Shown: positions 23,556 to 35,684, counted from the stretch's first letter. The stretch is 64,000 nucleotides of DNA from Triatoma infestans (GCA_011037195.1 JAAEAF010002755.1:46419-110418); one strand, 5' to 3'. Program-made: numbers and translations. The notes: a model not told the origin generated them from the sequence alone.

Positions 23556-24100
23556 AAATCAGGTAAATCAGTCTCACACTGGTCACCGACCTGACAAGGT
23601 CGCATACTACATGAGATGTCTTAGTGTGAGTACTTCTTACACACCTGATAGTGTGTGAGTAATACTAATATAAACTTCGCCTCACTGGAGGAGGGGATCA
23701 GTATTATCACTACACCACTAATATCATTACAGTTTCTACGAGCAGCAGTTATACTTGAGTTTCGCGAGCGCGTCCCTATACAAGGTTAAACTTATAATTA
23801 TTCTATCAAACATTTCATAGTTGTGCATATTAGTTTTATATATTTTAATCATTTTAAATTAATTGTTGTTTATCTCTTTAAATTATTTATTTATTTCTAA
23901 CAGTTCATATTAATTGTAGTTACCAATTCACACATTCAAATTATTGTAAAAATATAGTCTATTTTTGTAAATTCAGTGTTTAGTATTTCAAGTAATAACT
24001 CTCTGAAATCTATAAACTAACTTCCGCCTAATAAATCCCTCTTCAAGACATCTGACCTCATACCTGTGGAATCCGATAATCGATTCCACTACATCTGGAT
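23556..24100 (+). repeat. Family D element, copy 2 (both ends incomplete)
   Basis: Matches to copy 1 include CACTGGTCACCGA, GATGTCTTAGTGTGAG, the TATA region near 23668, GAGCAGCAGTTATAC and CTAACTTCCGCC. It ends at CGATTCCACTACAT, the same internal point as copy 1. The long terminal repeat is absent at both ends, and the left edge coincides with the LINE relic. Confidence 0.72.
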
Positions 24101-25597
24101 AATATGAAATTAGAAAAAGAACATTCATGATTGCAGAAGATGCTTATTCCATACCAGAAAGTTACTAAGTTATTTTTTGGTCTATTAGTAAAGATTTAAT
24201 TAGTTTAGTCTGTATAATTAAAGAAATCAATATATGCACACTGATAATGGTTGTATGGAGGAATTCTAATACCCTTCCTCAAAGGACTGAACATTTAAAT
24301 ATGGTGTTTTAGTACGGATAAACAGAAGATATTTACAAAAAAATACAGACGTCCTTATTCACTACAGACAGAACTGTTTATTTAACCAAATGTTGTCATA
24401 AGATTTGATAGAGTAACTATTACTATAAACAGTGAGTAAATAGATAAGTTATAGTATGCTATGATAAAGTAAAAAACTGTGGTATAATTTAGGTTTATGA
24501 AGCACAATTTTTTAACAGAGAGTGAATAATATGGCGAATCAAAGCATCAACGACTTTATAGGCTAGTCGAATAAATAAAAAAAATCTTCAGTTCTAATAA
24601 TCATATTACTAAAAAATATATTAATGCAAGATGGCCAAAAATTATTGAAATTATTAAGTATATGGGTAAAAATACAAATAGCTTGTTTTAAATAAATTAA
24701 TTAGAAAAGAAAAGCTGTTAAAGAGAGATACGAATTTTAGTTAGTTAGTGTTAGGACTGTGTATTATATAAGGAGCAATGGGGTTTCTTATGTGTTGTTG
24801 TGTTAATGAGTTTGTAGACCTGGTATGGTGAGACTGTATAGGGTACACGTGGAATCGTAAGTTTGTATTGAGATTGTTTTGATTGATGTATGCGATTATA
24901 CAATAAAGAAGTTCAACAAACTTGTATTTGTGATTTGAATTAAATATTGATCTAGAGGCGTGTAATTATATACATATATATGTATATAAAAACATAACGC
25001 AATATTAGAAACTTTTAGTGTGGTTGGCGAAAGATTTAGAGAGTCTGCAATTTGTCTAACGACAAAGAACTCTTGCCACATTACATCTATTTTCCCTATT
25101 ATACAATCCATTATAGAGACCTAAATATAAAAATTCTCCATTTTTGAAGTCAATTAACTGAAATCAGTTTAATGGAAAGGTCACGTCTCATCATCATTAG
25201 CACTCTATTACGTCTACAGTATTCAGAATAAAATTTATTATTTAAATATTTAGCACATATTTGTTAAGAGTTGATGATCATTTTTTGCATGCACATATTT
25301 TAATTATTTTTATTTGGGGTTGGGGGAGAGTTGTTTGTGTCCAAGATTGTACTTACGTTGCCTCCTGGATATGCAATTAAATGAACAACATCAATTGCCA
25401 GCGCAGCCTTTTTATACTTGGCTGAGGGACGGCAAAATGTCTATAGGAAAAACTCATGGCGTAGGAAAAGGAAATATATATTAAATTTCACTCCCCTTTT
25501 AAAACATAAAAATAAAATAAAAAATAATAAATCAGATATTGAAAAATGTTGAATTTTAATTTTCAATTGTAGAATTTTGTATTTGAATATTCTATAT
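24101..25597. other. AT-rich spacer, no gene recognised
   Basis: The minus frame 24896-25111 is of low complexity. A G-rich patch (GGGGTTGGGGGAGAG) lies near 25315. Confidence 0.45.
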
Positions 25598-26480
25598 ACA
25601 GGGTGTCCCAAGATATATGGATAACAACTTTTTCTCGGAAACTAAGATATTGCTTATGAAAAAAAAAACGAAAAAAATTAAAAAATACGTGCCCCCGTAG
25701 TTTTTTATTAGAAATCCAAAATTATTTGCAAATTTGTTTTGGTGCTTCCAGAAGCGAGATACAGGCACCAACTTCATTTTTTCAAATGGGGAGGTGTGGT
25801 TTTTATGTAAGAAATAGATTCCTCTATTTTTTGAAAGAAAAATTTACTTGAACGGTTTTTTTCCTTTGACCGATATTTTACAAGTTATGAATGAAAACAT
25901 GATTCCTATAAGAAATTTCAAAATGATATTGTAACGGTTTTTTTGATTGAATAAGAAGTCTTAAAAGTAATAATTTTACTGCCTCATTAAGTACAGATCT
26001 TACTTGAACTGGCCCCCACCATTAGAGATGTATACACAGACTTTTTCCTGCCAATTGTACGTTACGACGAAAGAAATACATATATGACCAATAATGAGGA
26101 GTAAAATTTATAATAAATTAGTACTTTTCTTCTTATTCTATTCAAAAAAAACCGTTATAATATCATTTTGAAATTTCTTATAAGAATCATGTTTTCATTC
26201 ATAACTTGTAAAAAATATCGCTCAAACAAAAAAAAAACCGTTCAAATAAATTTTTCTTACAAAAAAATAGAGGAATCTATTTCTTAAATAAAAACCATAC
26301 CTCCATATTTGAAAAAAATGAAGTATCTCGCTTTGGAAGCACCAAAATAAATTTGCAAATTATATTTGGTTTTCTAACAAAAAAAAACGAGGGGGGGGGG
26401 CATATTTTTTTTAGTTTTTTTTTTTAGCTATCTTAGGTTCACGAGACGGGGGGGAGAAAAAGTCCTTGGGACACCGTGTG
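25598..26480. mobile_element. Long-inverted-repeat foldback element
   Basis: It begins ACAGGGTGTCCCA and ends TGGGACACCGTGTG, in inverse orientation. The inverted similarity continues inward for roughly 370 bp per arm: GAAGCGAGATACAGGCACC near 25751 against GTATCTCGCTTTGGAAGCAC near 26323, and TTTCAAAATGATATTGTAAC against TATAATATCATTTTGAAATT. The central 100-150 bp (around 26000-26090) is unique. No transposase frame is seen, so it is a non-autonomous foldback element or MITE. Ends with GGTGTCCC are widespread in insect interspersed repeats. Confidence 0.85.
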
Positions 26481-28379
26481 TAATATATATTATGTACTGT
26501 GTAATGGACTGTTGATTTTTCAACTATATTGAGTATATTTATATTTTTCTATTGATGAATATAATTTAGTATAAAATAATAATTATTATTAATTATACCC
26601 ATCTCCATCATTATTTTGTAAAGAAATTTAATTCATTTAATTAATGTTATTATTGTTGGCTGGAGAAAAAATGAAAAAAAAAAAAATTCTACTTTAAATT
26701 TTGCGACTGGAGAAAAAGAGGTAATTATATTTGTATTAAAATTATATTCCCCTTAAGAGAATCAAGAAAATATAAAAAATTCGTTATTTTCCATTTTATT
26801 ATAAGAGGAAAAAAGAAAATATGATTCTTTTCAAGTAATTTGATAATTTCTCTTGATGATAATTATGTATTGTTATGATTTTTTATGTATGAAGTATATA
26901 ATTATTATAAAGATGTTCAATAAAGAATCATACATTTTTATGAATATTTTAATTTAAATAATTATTAATTAATAACCAAGAAAATTTAATCAACATATAT
27001 TCAGTTTGTTTGGTGAAGAATCAATAATATTATTTAGAGGAGAAAAATAAATAAATAAAAAAAAAAATGTTAATATATATTACACATTTCTTTCTGAAAT
27101 AAATAAATAAATAAAAAAGAAGAATAAAATTAAAAATAGTGTGTAGATTAACTCATTAACGTAAAAACTCATTAACACAAGTGGGGTCCATTGTTGAATG
27201 AAGTCTATTTTTAAAGTGCAAAGCAAAAAAGCAAACTTTAAACACATTAATCATGGTAATGAAATAAAATTTATTTTTAAAAATTTATTTTTAATTTATT
27301 TTTTTTTATTTTTTTTTACAAATACAATGAAGATTTAAACAACAATTTACTTAAAAAAATTTCAATTTATTTCAATATAAATTAAATTAAATTAAATTAA
27401 ATTAGTCATCTTATTTTTTTTTTTTTTTAATATTATACTTTAGCGACAAAACCAAATATTAAAACAGTGAAAAAGTGAACATCAAATGAGCACGCAAGAA
27501 AATGTCAGTACTTAGTGTACTAATAACATTAAACATCTTTCAATATTTTTTAAAAGTATTTCTTATTTAAGCAGACAAAACGAAATGAATTATTATTTAC
27601 ATTCCATAAAGGGACCCCCCCCCTTATCTTTCTCAATATATATTAAAATAAATTTAACTAGAATTTATTTTTTCCATAAATTAATATTTGTTTAAAAAAA
27701 AAAAAATATTTAGCGGAAATGTCTTCCTAAAAAAAATGTGAAATTAAAATAGTGTCTATTTTAAATTAGCTTATATTTTATAAATACGTAAGTTAACGGA
27801 ATATTCTTATTAAGCCGGCCTCCATTTTCCAAAACGTTTACCACCCCCCTAACCCCTAAAATTTCAGAATAAAATAAATATATTAAATTAACATAATACT
27901 AACATATTATTAAATTTTATATTTTAGATGAAGCATAAAAATTTAGAGAATTAAATTATAAGAAAAATTATTATAAATTCAAAAATAATCACAAAATGGA
28001 AATATTCAAAAAAAACAAGGTGGGAGTAAAAATTTGAGGCGATAAGGTATATAGAACGCGGAAATGGAGGTATTGGTACTGTAAACATCACAAATGTGGA
28101 AAGTGAAAATACCTAATATATATTTCACTGAAGAAAGACGATTTTGCATTTGAAGAAAATTGATGTAACAGAAAAATGTTTATAATATGAGCTTCGGTTC
28201 ACTAGTATATATATATATTTTTTTTTTTTTTTGGGTAAAATATGTTTTTAAATTCCTGTACTCTGCGATATTACGCAAAATAATAATATTTGAAATAGTA
28301 AGTGAACTGTATTTTTCAATTTATTCATTTTTTTTTTTTTTATGTTAATATTTTTTTTTTTTCAATATACCTGGCTCTG
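26481..28379. other. Extremely AT-rich low-complexity region
   Basis: It contains AATA repeats at about 27040-27115, an ATTAA repeat at about 27381-27403, and long A and T runs. No gene recognised. Confidence 0.6.
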
Positions 28380-29025
28380 TCGAGTTTTGCAAAATACCAT
28401 TGAGAAGTGCAAGGTTAAGGGTTTAGCGTAGAAGAGTTTGTTATAAGAAATAACAGTTATAGTTGCAGATGTCAGACAATGTTTATCGCGACCCAATAGC
28501 TAAGGCCAGACTAACCGGAGTACATGGCCGCGAGAGGCACTCAGGATCACTAATGAGCATATAGAAGTGGTGTTAGCGAGGTACAAAGCTGGGAGCCTGG
28601 GGGAGTTCTATACAGCGAAGAGATGAGTATGAGTAGAGTTCGAGAGGTAGCGCAGGCGTTTTAAACCCAAATCCATAACAATCCCACACGCCAACCAAAC
28701 CAACCAACCCTGCGCTTCCCTCTCACCTCATTTCTACTGCCTTTCTACAATTAACCTGACATCGCTCTCTGTATGGTGTGTGTGTGTGTGGGTGTGTCTA
28801 TCCTGCGCTGTTGCACTACTTCTTCTATCTAGACATATACTTCAACTACTATCTCCATCTCAACCATCTCTACTACACTCGCTCACTAGCTGCTTCCCGC
28901 GGGACGTCTTCAGGTGTGTCCCTCACTCTTTACCTACTTTACCAGTTTCCGCCTGCTGCCAAACTTCACCACCTTGGACTCATTCTTACTTGAAAGTGTT
29001 TCCTTTATTCTTTAGTACTGCATAG
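28380..29025. other. GC-richer block with a purine-to-pyrimidine switch
   Basis: From about 28380 to 28670 the plus strand is purine- and G-rich; from about 28680 to 29000 it becomes pyrimidine- and C-rich, with a TG microsatellite at 28774-28797. Two overlapping frames (28778-28993 and 28780-29025) lie in the pyrimidine half and show no domain. It may be a repeat I cannot name or a divergent transcription region. Confidence 0.4.
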
Positions 29026-29639
29026 ATGGGATAAATACGTACAACTTCTACAAGAGATATTTGATGTCATTATTAATGCAACTTTAAAAACTATGCCCAA
29101 CTATATGGTTAATTTTGACTACAGTTTCCTCACCATTTGCTAAATATGTTACAAAATTAATTATATAAACCTCTTAAATATTTACTTAAATTTTACCTAG
29201 TTATTTTTAATACCATACTTATGTTTAAAAACTAGCAATATTATCCGAAGGTGAAATGTGTGTTTTTATGACTTGGAAAAAAGACTGAGGAGGGAAAGAT
29301 CTACCGTTATTAAAATATTTTTATTACTGTAAGTTAAAGAAACTTTTGCTAGTAATGAATTTTAAAAGAATTACTTTTTTTGCTAAAAAAAGAAATGTCT
29401 TGTAGACAGACATTTTCTTAACCACAGAAAACCATGGAAATTCTTTATGCCTTAGTAATTGAAGGCATAATGCTTTGAATGATTAATAAACTATACGGGT
29501 CAGCTAATTATAATCTAACAGTATAATGCTAGCAACAACTATGAAAACCCCAATTCAGTAGTAAAAGTCTGTTACTTTTCTGTATATTTTTATCGGTTCT
29601 TAAGGATTGTTTAATACAAAGAAAGGTAGAAGGTATTCC
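29026..29639. other. Spacer, no gene recognised
   Basis: AT-rich with no clear feature. Confidence 0.4.
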
Positions 29640-30200
29640 TATAAATAGCTCACAGAATTTACTTTGCTTACAGTGCAGAACGACTTAGTACTTATAGTGA
29701 AAAATAGCTTAGATATCCAGCGTAAATTAATAAAATTAGATTAATATTTGGATGAAAATTTCCTCACAGTAAATGTAGATAAAATTGAAGTAATTTCATT
29801 TTTTAAAGGAGGTAGTTTCAGATCAATCAAACAGTTAATTTACAAAAACTTCACGTTTCAAATATCTAATACATTTATATAATTAGGAGTTACCCTGTCC
29901 TCATCTGGGAAGATGGCTTCAAGCCAGTAAGTATTTGCTAGTAAAAATAGCGTTAACAAATTCCATAGAACTAGATAACTGGTCGACAAAAAATGTTAAT
30001 CTCAGATTATCGGAAACTACATTCTTCATTCGTCAGAACTACGGGGTCCTTCTTATGTGGACTTTATAGGGCGAGCTCAACTATCATTCTACTCAATTAA
30101 TTCTAAAATTACTAAAAGAATAATTATGGCAATTAATGTTACAAATTATCTTTAAAGGCTAGAGACCGGGCGACTTCATATTAATAAAAATATTCAATAT
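29640..30200 (+). pseudogene. LINE reverse transcriptase fragment (catalytic region to thumb)
   Basis: The plus strand, starting at a degenerate catalytic motif (NDLVLIVKNSLDIQ near 29679), continues with FLTVNVDKIEVISFFKGGS and, after frame changes, LGVTLSSSGKMASSQ. These correspond to the segment after the YxDD box of LINE reverse transcriptases, in which a conserved N-V-x-K-T-K motif and a YLGV-type motif follow in this order. Several stops and frameshifts are present. Neither the endonuclease nor the RNase H part is visible. Confidence 0.65.
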
Positions 30201-30354
30201 TTTTCATAACTTTATATTATTAGGTAAGAAATGCAGTTACGTTAAATATCATTTTGTTGTGTTTCTTGTATGTGTTTGTGTACAATTATCACTCAATATA
30301 AATCTTGTAAACATACAAATAAATAAATATACTGTTGACGGCTTTAATAGGAGC

Positions 30355-30425
30355 TTAAGAGAGGATTCCATAGCACATAGAGAGAGAGAGAGAGAGACAA
30401 AAATGACAGGACCACTCTCTCGGAC
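30355..30425 (+). repeat. Family E terminal fragment with GA microsatellite
   Basis: GAGAGGATTCCATAGCA, then a GA run and GACAAAAATGACAGG, resembles the left end of the family E element at 61874 (GAGAGGATCCAAAGCA, GA run, GACAAATATAATAGG). Confidence 0.5.
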
Positions 30426-31097
30426 TAGAGTGGGTGAAACTGCTTAAATACAGCGACGGGAGATATACGAAAGATATAGCAAAGTTCACTCGGCAGTCAC
30501 AACGTGTCATCTACCTTATTCTTTACCACACTACCATACTCTACTATTTTATTGTAAAGTGCAGGCAGTCAGTGTCACTTCTTACATTATACAGTGTTCA
30601 GCCATATCTAGTTTATTAATCTAAACCAAACCATTTTCTCTCCTTCATCATACCCATTATAACGGCTATGCAAAATAACAATGTTAATTGAACTTCTTGT
30701 CACATCACAGTTTGAAAAACAGTTGAATCTTTATTTTACTGGAATTTAAATGATATTACATAAAAATAAATAAGGAATTACTTAATAACTTATAACTTCC
30801 CATTAAGGCCAAGTTACAAAACAATATATATAGACTATATTATACACAATTAAATAGAATTTAATAAGCTATAATACTTTTAATCTATTACTTTTATATA
30901 TATATATATATATACTGTAACTAGCCCTGAAAATAGATGGCGCTATTGCGTCATGCTTATACTCTGCCGTCAATGAAGGTAGTTAATAAGCTGTGTGTTA
31001 GTTAATGTTGTAGTTTTTTAAACTGTAATAATTTTAATTATATAGTTTGTTTTATACCACTATTATATCTTGTACGAGCTTCACTCTTTAACTAACC
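30426..31097. other. No gene recognised; TA microsatellite
   Basis: A TA dinucleotide run lies at about 30895-30914. The frame 30434-30619 has no domain. Confidence 0.45.
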
Positions 31098-31262
31098 CTG
31101 TAACAACAGTTCTCCGCCCGGCCACCAGGTTTGCACCAAGTGGACCGTTCACTAGGGAGGCACACCCCCACTACACTAGGACTCTCCTACTCCACTACAG
31201 AGGGGAGAACTTTCACCGGCTAGACCCGCCTACTGGACACCATCCCTACCACCTCAGAATCG

Positions 31263-31270
31263 TATATAAG
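31263..31270 (+). promoter_or_regulatory. TATA-like box in LTR-like block
   Basis: TATATAAG stands in otherwise GC-rich DNA about 120 bp upstream of the tandem repeat. A promoter role is inferred from position only. Confidence 0.35.
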
Positions 31271-31384
31271 GGGCCATCCACGACCAGAATGATCAGAGAG
31301 GGAGAGAGAGAAGTACTCAGCGATTAGAAACTCTTCTAATAGTTTTGGCGCTAGCTAGGCAGGCCCTTAACTAACTTCTCAGAG

Positions 31385-31558
31385 CATCTGCGCTAGGCAA
31401 GAGAGCCAGGCCGTTTACTCATCCAGCGATCACCGTTTCAAGACATCTGCGCTAGGCAGGAGGGCCAGGCCGTTTGTTCGTACAACGATCACCGATAAGT
31501 AGTGTGCGCTAGGCAAGAGGGCCAGGCCACTCTACTCGACGAGCGACGATTGACAATC
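31385..31558 (+). repeat. Three tandem 57-59-bp units
   Basis: TGCGCTAGGCAAGAG or TGCGCTAGGCAGGAG starts at 31389, 31448 and 31505, each followed by GCCAGGCC and a variable CGATCACCG-type segment. The period is 59 and then 57 bp. Confidence 0.85.
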
Positions 31559-31740
31559 TGTGTCACTCCCTGAGCGAACAGATTGGTCATAGCAACCATT
31601 TACTGTATATGCTTTTCAGAATATATGTAACATTTTACTAAGTGTGCTTTGACATTTACTGGGTGTATTTTATTTTGCAGAATCACGAATCCTAGTTCCC
31701 CACACCCCCGGGATATTTATTCTAGGAGTGTGTTATAACC

Positions 31741-32434
31741 CCTCTAAATTTTTTTTTTTTTTTTTAGGACGCACTCATAACCAGCCATTAGGACGCCTAT
31801 CACTTCCCGGCCATTCTATTATTACCTTAAATTGAAAAAAATTGAGGCATTACGCTCATCCATTTTTAGAAAAAAAAAGCGATTGCAAATAATTAATCGC
31901 GGTGATTACAAAATCGCAGCGATTAGTTAATCCTGGTGACAAAGAATGAATTGAAGATTAACAATAGTTTTATCTTTCTCATTAAAATTAATATTTAATA
32001 TTATTGGTGATTTTTTTATTTTAATATTAATCCTTTGTTATCTTAATTTTTTTGTGTGCAATACGAATGTTCATGTAGTTGATAAATAATTTTAAATATT
32101 AAATTTTTGATTTGCAAAATCATCTTTTCTTACATGTTATATATGTGAAATGATTTAGATACATATGATATGCATGAGAAATAATATAGGTACATACGAC
32201 TTGCATGAGAAACAATATAGATACATAAAATAACGCAGTTTTGTCTCTGCATCTTTCTCTTTGCTTACTGTAAGAAGGTAGATTTTTTTTCAGGGAAGCG
32301 CTGAGAAGAATTTTTTTTATTTGAAAATGGGAATAAACTAAATAATTTTGGGAATCTTTAGGTATATACCATACTCCTGAAGTTTGGCTCATTATCCATT
32401 CAACGTTCTTTTTTTTTTCTTTTTTTTTTTTGTG
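31741..32434. other. Spacer, no gene recognised
   Basis: A T-run lies at 31748-31766, with AT-rich DNA beyond. The minus frame 32120-32443 is of low complexity near its start and has no domain. Confidence 0.45.
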
Positions 32435-32945
32435 AAGGGTCATGTTGCGCTGCGAACGTTTATGCCCCTCGGGTGCTATAGGCGAGCCTCCCGTCTTCTC
32501 CCCCCTCCACTAGGTTAGGATCCCTAAGAAATCTGAGTAGAGGGCTCTAGGGAGAGTATGATCCTCTCCTCTCCTGGTAGTTGCCCAGGTTCCTGAAACT
32601 TCTCTTAATGGCAGCATTGCAGTCCGTTAGATTCTCCCTGCAGAATCTACACATGCTAAGATACTCACCAAGCCCAGCTTCGTCAGGTGTCCCCGGAGTT
32701 ACCATGCCCTTGAGGAAACCCAGAAGAATATGTAGCTTATTCTTATAGGTACTAACGCCAAACTCCCTGGGATATATTTTCCCAAGCAGATCTCTTCCTG
32801 CCTCAGTCGTGGGAGGGAGTTCTAGAGTTGAGACCTTTTTACTTTCTCCTCCTCCTTCTTAAGTTCGTCTTAAATGAGACTGGTTGCTGAAATCCAGAAA
32901 AAATACTTCAGGCCCCAGAAGTTGTGATGTAGCACCACTATCCAT
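32435..32945 (-). pseudogene. LINE 3' end, relative of 18640-19565
   Basis: The block shares GTTGCCCAGGTTCCTGAA, GCAGCATTGCAGTCCGTTAG and the E/R-rich-coding segment (TCTCCTCCTCCTTCTTAAG) with the elements at 18640 and 33733, all in the same orientation. It covers the end of the RNase H region, the C-terminal tail and the 3' UTR. It is 5'-truncated and frame-broken. Confidence 0.65.
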
Positions 32946-33732
32946 TTCACTTAAATGATTTTATGAATTTTATAAAACAATTCTTGCTGAGATTCTTGAG
33001 AAAATTGAGAGGAGAAAAAAAAAATTAATTCTACAAAAGACGATTAGTGAGTGAATTATAGAAGAAAGAAATCCACTTATTTAATTTTCTTGAAAATCAA
33101 AAGAAAGATGCCTGGGCCTAGAAAAATAAATTGAATTTGTTTTTAGGTTTTCTTTTAAAAAAAACTCACCTTTCAATTAAAAGATATAGAATTTATTAAA
33201 AGAAATGGATGTAACGAAAGAAACGATCTGGCTAATTAGATTTTTAGCTTTGAGAAATAAATTTGTTTTCCTATACTAGAAAGGGATTAATCTAGTGATT
33301 ATTGAATATTTTCTTATAAATAAAGGATTAAAAAGAATGGAGTTGTATTCACTGGAAAGATGCCAAAAAAGAGATTGGAAGAACTTATTATAATGAGATA
33401 TGATAAATTAATTATAGGCGGTAAATAGGGGAGTAGTGGATCTTCACAGTAAGTTTGTTGCTAGCTTAGTCTCCATCATCTCATGTTTCTTATGAAGTAA
33501 AACCAATCTTAAACATTACAAAATATGTTCTTTAAGTAGTTATTTAAAAATTTGAGGCAAATCATAATTACTTATTTTTAGAATTCTCAGCGAATAATTG
33601 AATTATAATTGCTTATAATTTATGATGAAACAGGCTTTTTTATTACCCTATAATGGGCCTTGGGATTTAAAACATCCACAGATAAATTTTTAGTAGTGAA
33701 AGAAGTTTCAATATTAGATGTTTTTTTTGAAG
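32946..33732. other. AT-rich spacer between two related LINE tails
   Basis: No gene recognised. Confidence 0.45.
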
Positions 33733-34325
33733 GGGGGGGCCAATGCACTGCGACCTTTCGATCTATTGTGCTATGTCCCCTGGGGGCCGCAGGTTATTGC
33801 TCACAACACCCGATCAGATGTCTTTTGAACATTCGTTCTACAAAACCTCCATAACGTTGAGATCCCCGAGGAATCTCAATACCCTGACCGGCTCTAGAGA
33901 GGGTATATGCCCTCCTCCACCTGGTAGCTACCCAGGTTCTTGAATCTTCTCTGAGTCAGTTAGGAGATGTAATGGAGTTTCCACCAACTCCCCCACAGAA
34001 ACTGCAAGAGCTGTCACTTTCCAAACCCAGCTTCACCAGGTATCATCTAAGTCGGCAATGCCCAGTGAGGAAATCCGTAAGAACGTGGAGCTTGTTCTTA
34101 CTCAAATCGATGTAGGCCTCCGATCTCCGTTGGTTATAATTTCCCAGGCAGACCTTGGCCTGCCGCAAACCGGGGTGGGAGTACCAGAGTTGAGATCTCC
34201 TCGCCTCCTCCTCCTCCTTCCTAAGTTCCTCCAACAGAAACTGGTCACTACCCTCACAAAAAGGTTCCGGCCCTAAAAGCGGGGTCGTAGCACCTATCTT
34301 GGCCAGGGCGACGGCCATCTCATTC
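33733..34325 (-). pseudogene. LINE RNase H C-terminus and 3' end
   Basis: The minus frame 34318-34043 encodes about 90 residues: EMAVALAKIGATTPLLGPEP (the end of the RNase H domain, equivalent to NExADxLA), then an acidic-basic helix (LLEELRKEEEEARRSQLW), RQAKVCLG and SKNKLHVLTDFLTGHCRLR. This is the usual linker after RNase H in I and Jockey-like LINEs. The zinc-knuckle-like tail expected next is lost to frameshifts. The 3' UTR continues to 33733. The overlapping plus-strand frames are shadows. Confidence 0.78.
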
Positions 34326-34585
34326 CGTATTAGATGTTAAATGATGTGTTTTTCGTGGTACTACATTCAAACTATTAAGGCTATTGGTTGTTGACAGTCA
34401 TAATTTAAGACAACGTTTATCAAAAGCACACAGCCATTACTCCAAAAAAGAAAAATATATATAGCCACACTTTTTTCAATTGTTAAACTAATCTGAAACG
34501 CCATTTTAAGGAGGAATATGATGAATTATTGAAAAAGTAATCCATTCGACGAGCAAGTAAGATCATATCACTTCATCCCTTATGC

Positions 34586-34725
34586 GTTTATCTATGGCTA
34601 GCGCATTCGTTGCGAGAATTCAATGTTCGATTCCCTTGGAGACAGTTTTGATGGAAGGCCGGAACTAAAGATGGTGTGAACCACGGCGTGCTTACTATAA
34701 GCACTCAAATAAAAAAAATAGCCAT
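34586..34725 (+). repeat. tRNA-headed SINE, family S1
   Basis: The A-box-like TGGCTAGCGCA near 34597 and the B-box-like TGTTCGATTCC near 34627 are spaced as in a tRNA. The body contains GCCGGAACTAAA and CGTGCTTAC and ends in an A-rich tail. The body matches the reverse complement of the SINEs at 39262 and 59327. Confidence 0.7.
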
Positions 34726-34744
34726 CTGTTTTTAAATTATATTA

Positions 34745-35160
34745 CTAAATGCAAGAAGATCTGATGTGAAATATACACTCGATTTATTGGAAGTGAAAAG
34801 GGGAGCGAATTAGAGAGAATGGATTTTAGATAAATAATCTAGATGAATGCCGAACACTATATTAATAGAACACACAAACTGCAAGCGCTTTACAGTAAAA
34901 GAGAAGTTAGTTAGCGAGAGAAATATAAAGAGGCAGAATGGCTGAGTAATGAGAAGGTAGTAGATAGGTTGCTGACTGGTTGTACTGTTGTAAAACGATC
35001 GTAAACTGTTCTGAACTCTTTGGCAGTCGCTCTGTTTATATGAATCGAACTCTGCCTTCCTGGTCTGGCCTAGGTAGGGAGTAACTAACTTTTGATTCAG
35101 TTAATGTGTGCTTCTCCGCTCTTCGGATATATGAATCTTTAATGATGCGGATCCCATCAC
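34745..35160 (+). repeat. Family E element, copy 1
   Basis: The internal segment (GCCGAACACTATATTA, TTAGCGAGAGA, GGTTGCTGACTGGTTGT) aligns with 61990-62120 in the same orientation. The right end carries GCGGATCC, the counterpart of the terminal GGATCC motif. The left end is more decayed than in the 61874 copy. Confidence 0.65.
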
Positions 35161-35684
35161 AAAAGAGTTAATACCATTATAAAATTGGCAATTATTTTCC
35201 AAAGTTGGAATTTACATGAAAAGTTGCCCTAATAAAAATACTATTATATCAAGGAAGAATAACATAAATTCACTGATATACTAGCACTGAAAATAGATAA
35301 CTTCGTGGAGTTTTTTAAACACTTACCACTATTCTGTGTTGACGAGTAAGAGGGTAGCGGCGATGATCGCAGAACCGCCTGAGCGAGAGCCCGCCTGGAG
35401 CAGTTGCTGGTGCAGATCTTAGTTGGTAGAGGCAAATTGTATGTTGATCTTGTTGGCAGGGCCAAACTTGGCATTTGCACAAAAATTTACCCTGTCTACT
35501 TCCAAATCAGTGATGTTGATTCTCTGTACACTTGTCAGAGATCTCTACAATCCCGTACAATCATTTTTGTTCCGAAAATTGTTTTAAGTAGAAGCGAAAA
35601 ATGTATTTCATAAGAAATTTAGTATTTGAGCCGCTGAGTTTTTGTGTCTTCCCTTCCAAGTTGGTCACTGGAATGTTCTAAAAG
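35161..35684. other. Region of uncertain origin before a LINE fragment
   Basis: Overlapping frames on both strands (35244-35480 minus, 35404-35613 plus) are GC-richer than their surroundings and may be the broken front of the RNase H region that becomes recognisable at 35685. I cannot assign them. Confidence 0.3.

Larger units (their letters stand above)
31099..31740 (+). mobile_element. LTR-like GC-rich block (candidate solo LTR)
   Basis: This GC-rich block begins near TGTAACAACAG (31099), has a TATA-like box TATATAAGG at 31263 followed by GGCCATCCACGACC, then a 59-bp tandem repeat, and ends near GTGTTATAACCCC. The TATA plus leader arrangement and the TG start suggest an LTR. I see no paired LTR, primer binding site or pol gene nearby, and the right boundary is uncertain. 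The frame 31070-31327 has no domain. Confidence 0.4.

Noticed and set aside
34058..34276. Plus-strand leucine/proline-rich frame
   Set aside because: It is the antisense shadow of the RNase H C-terminal frame on the minus strand.
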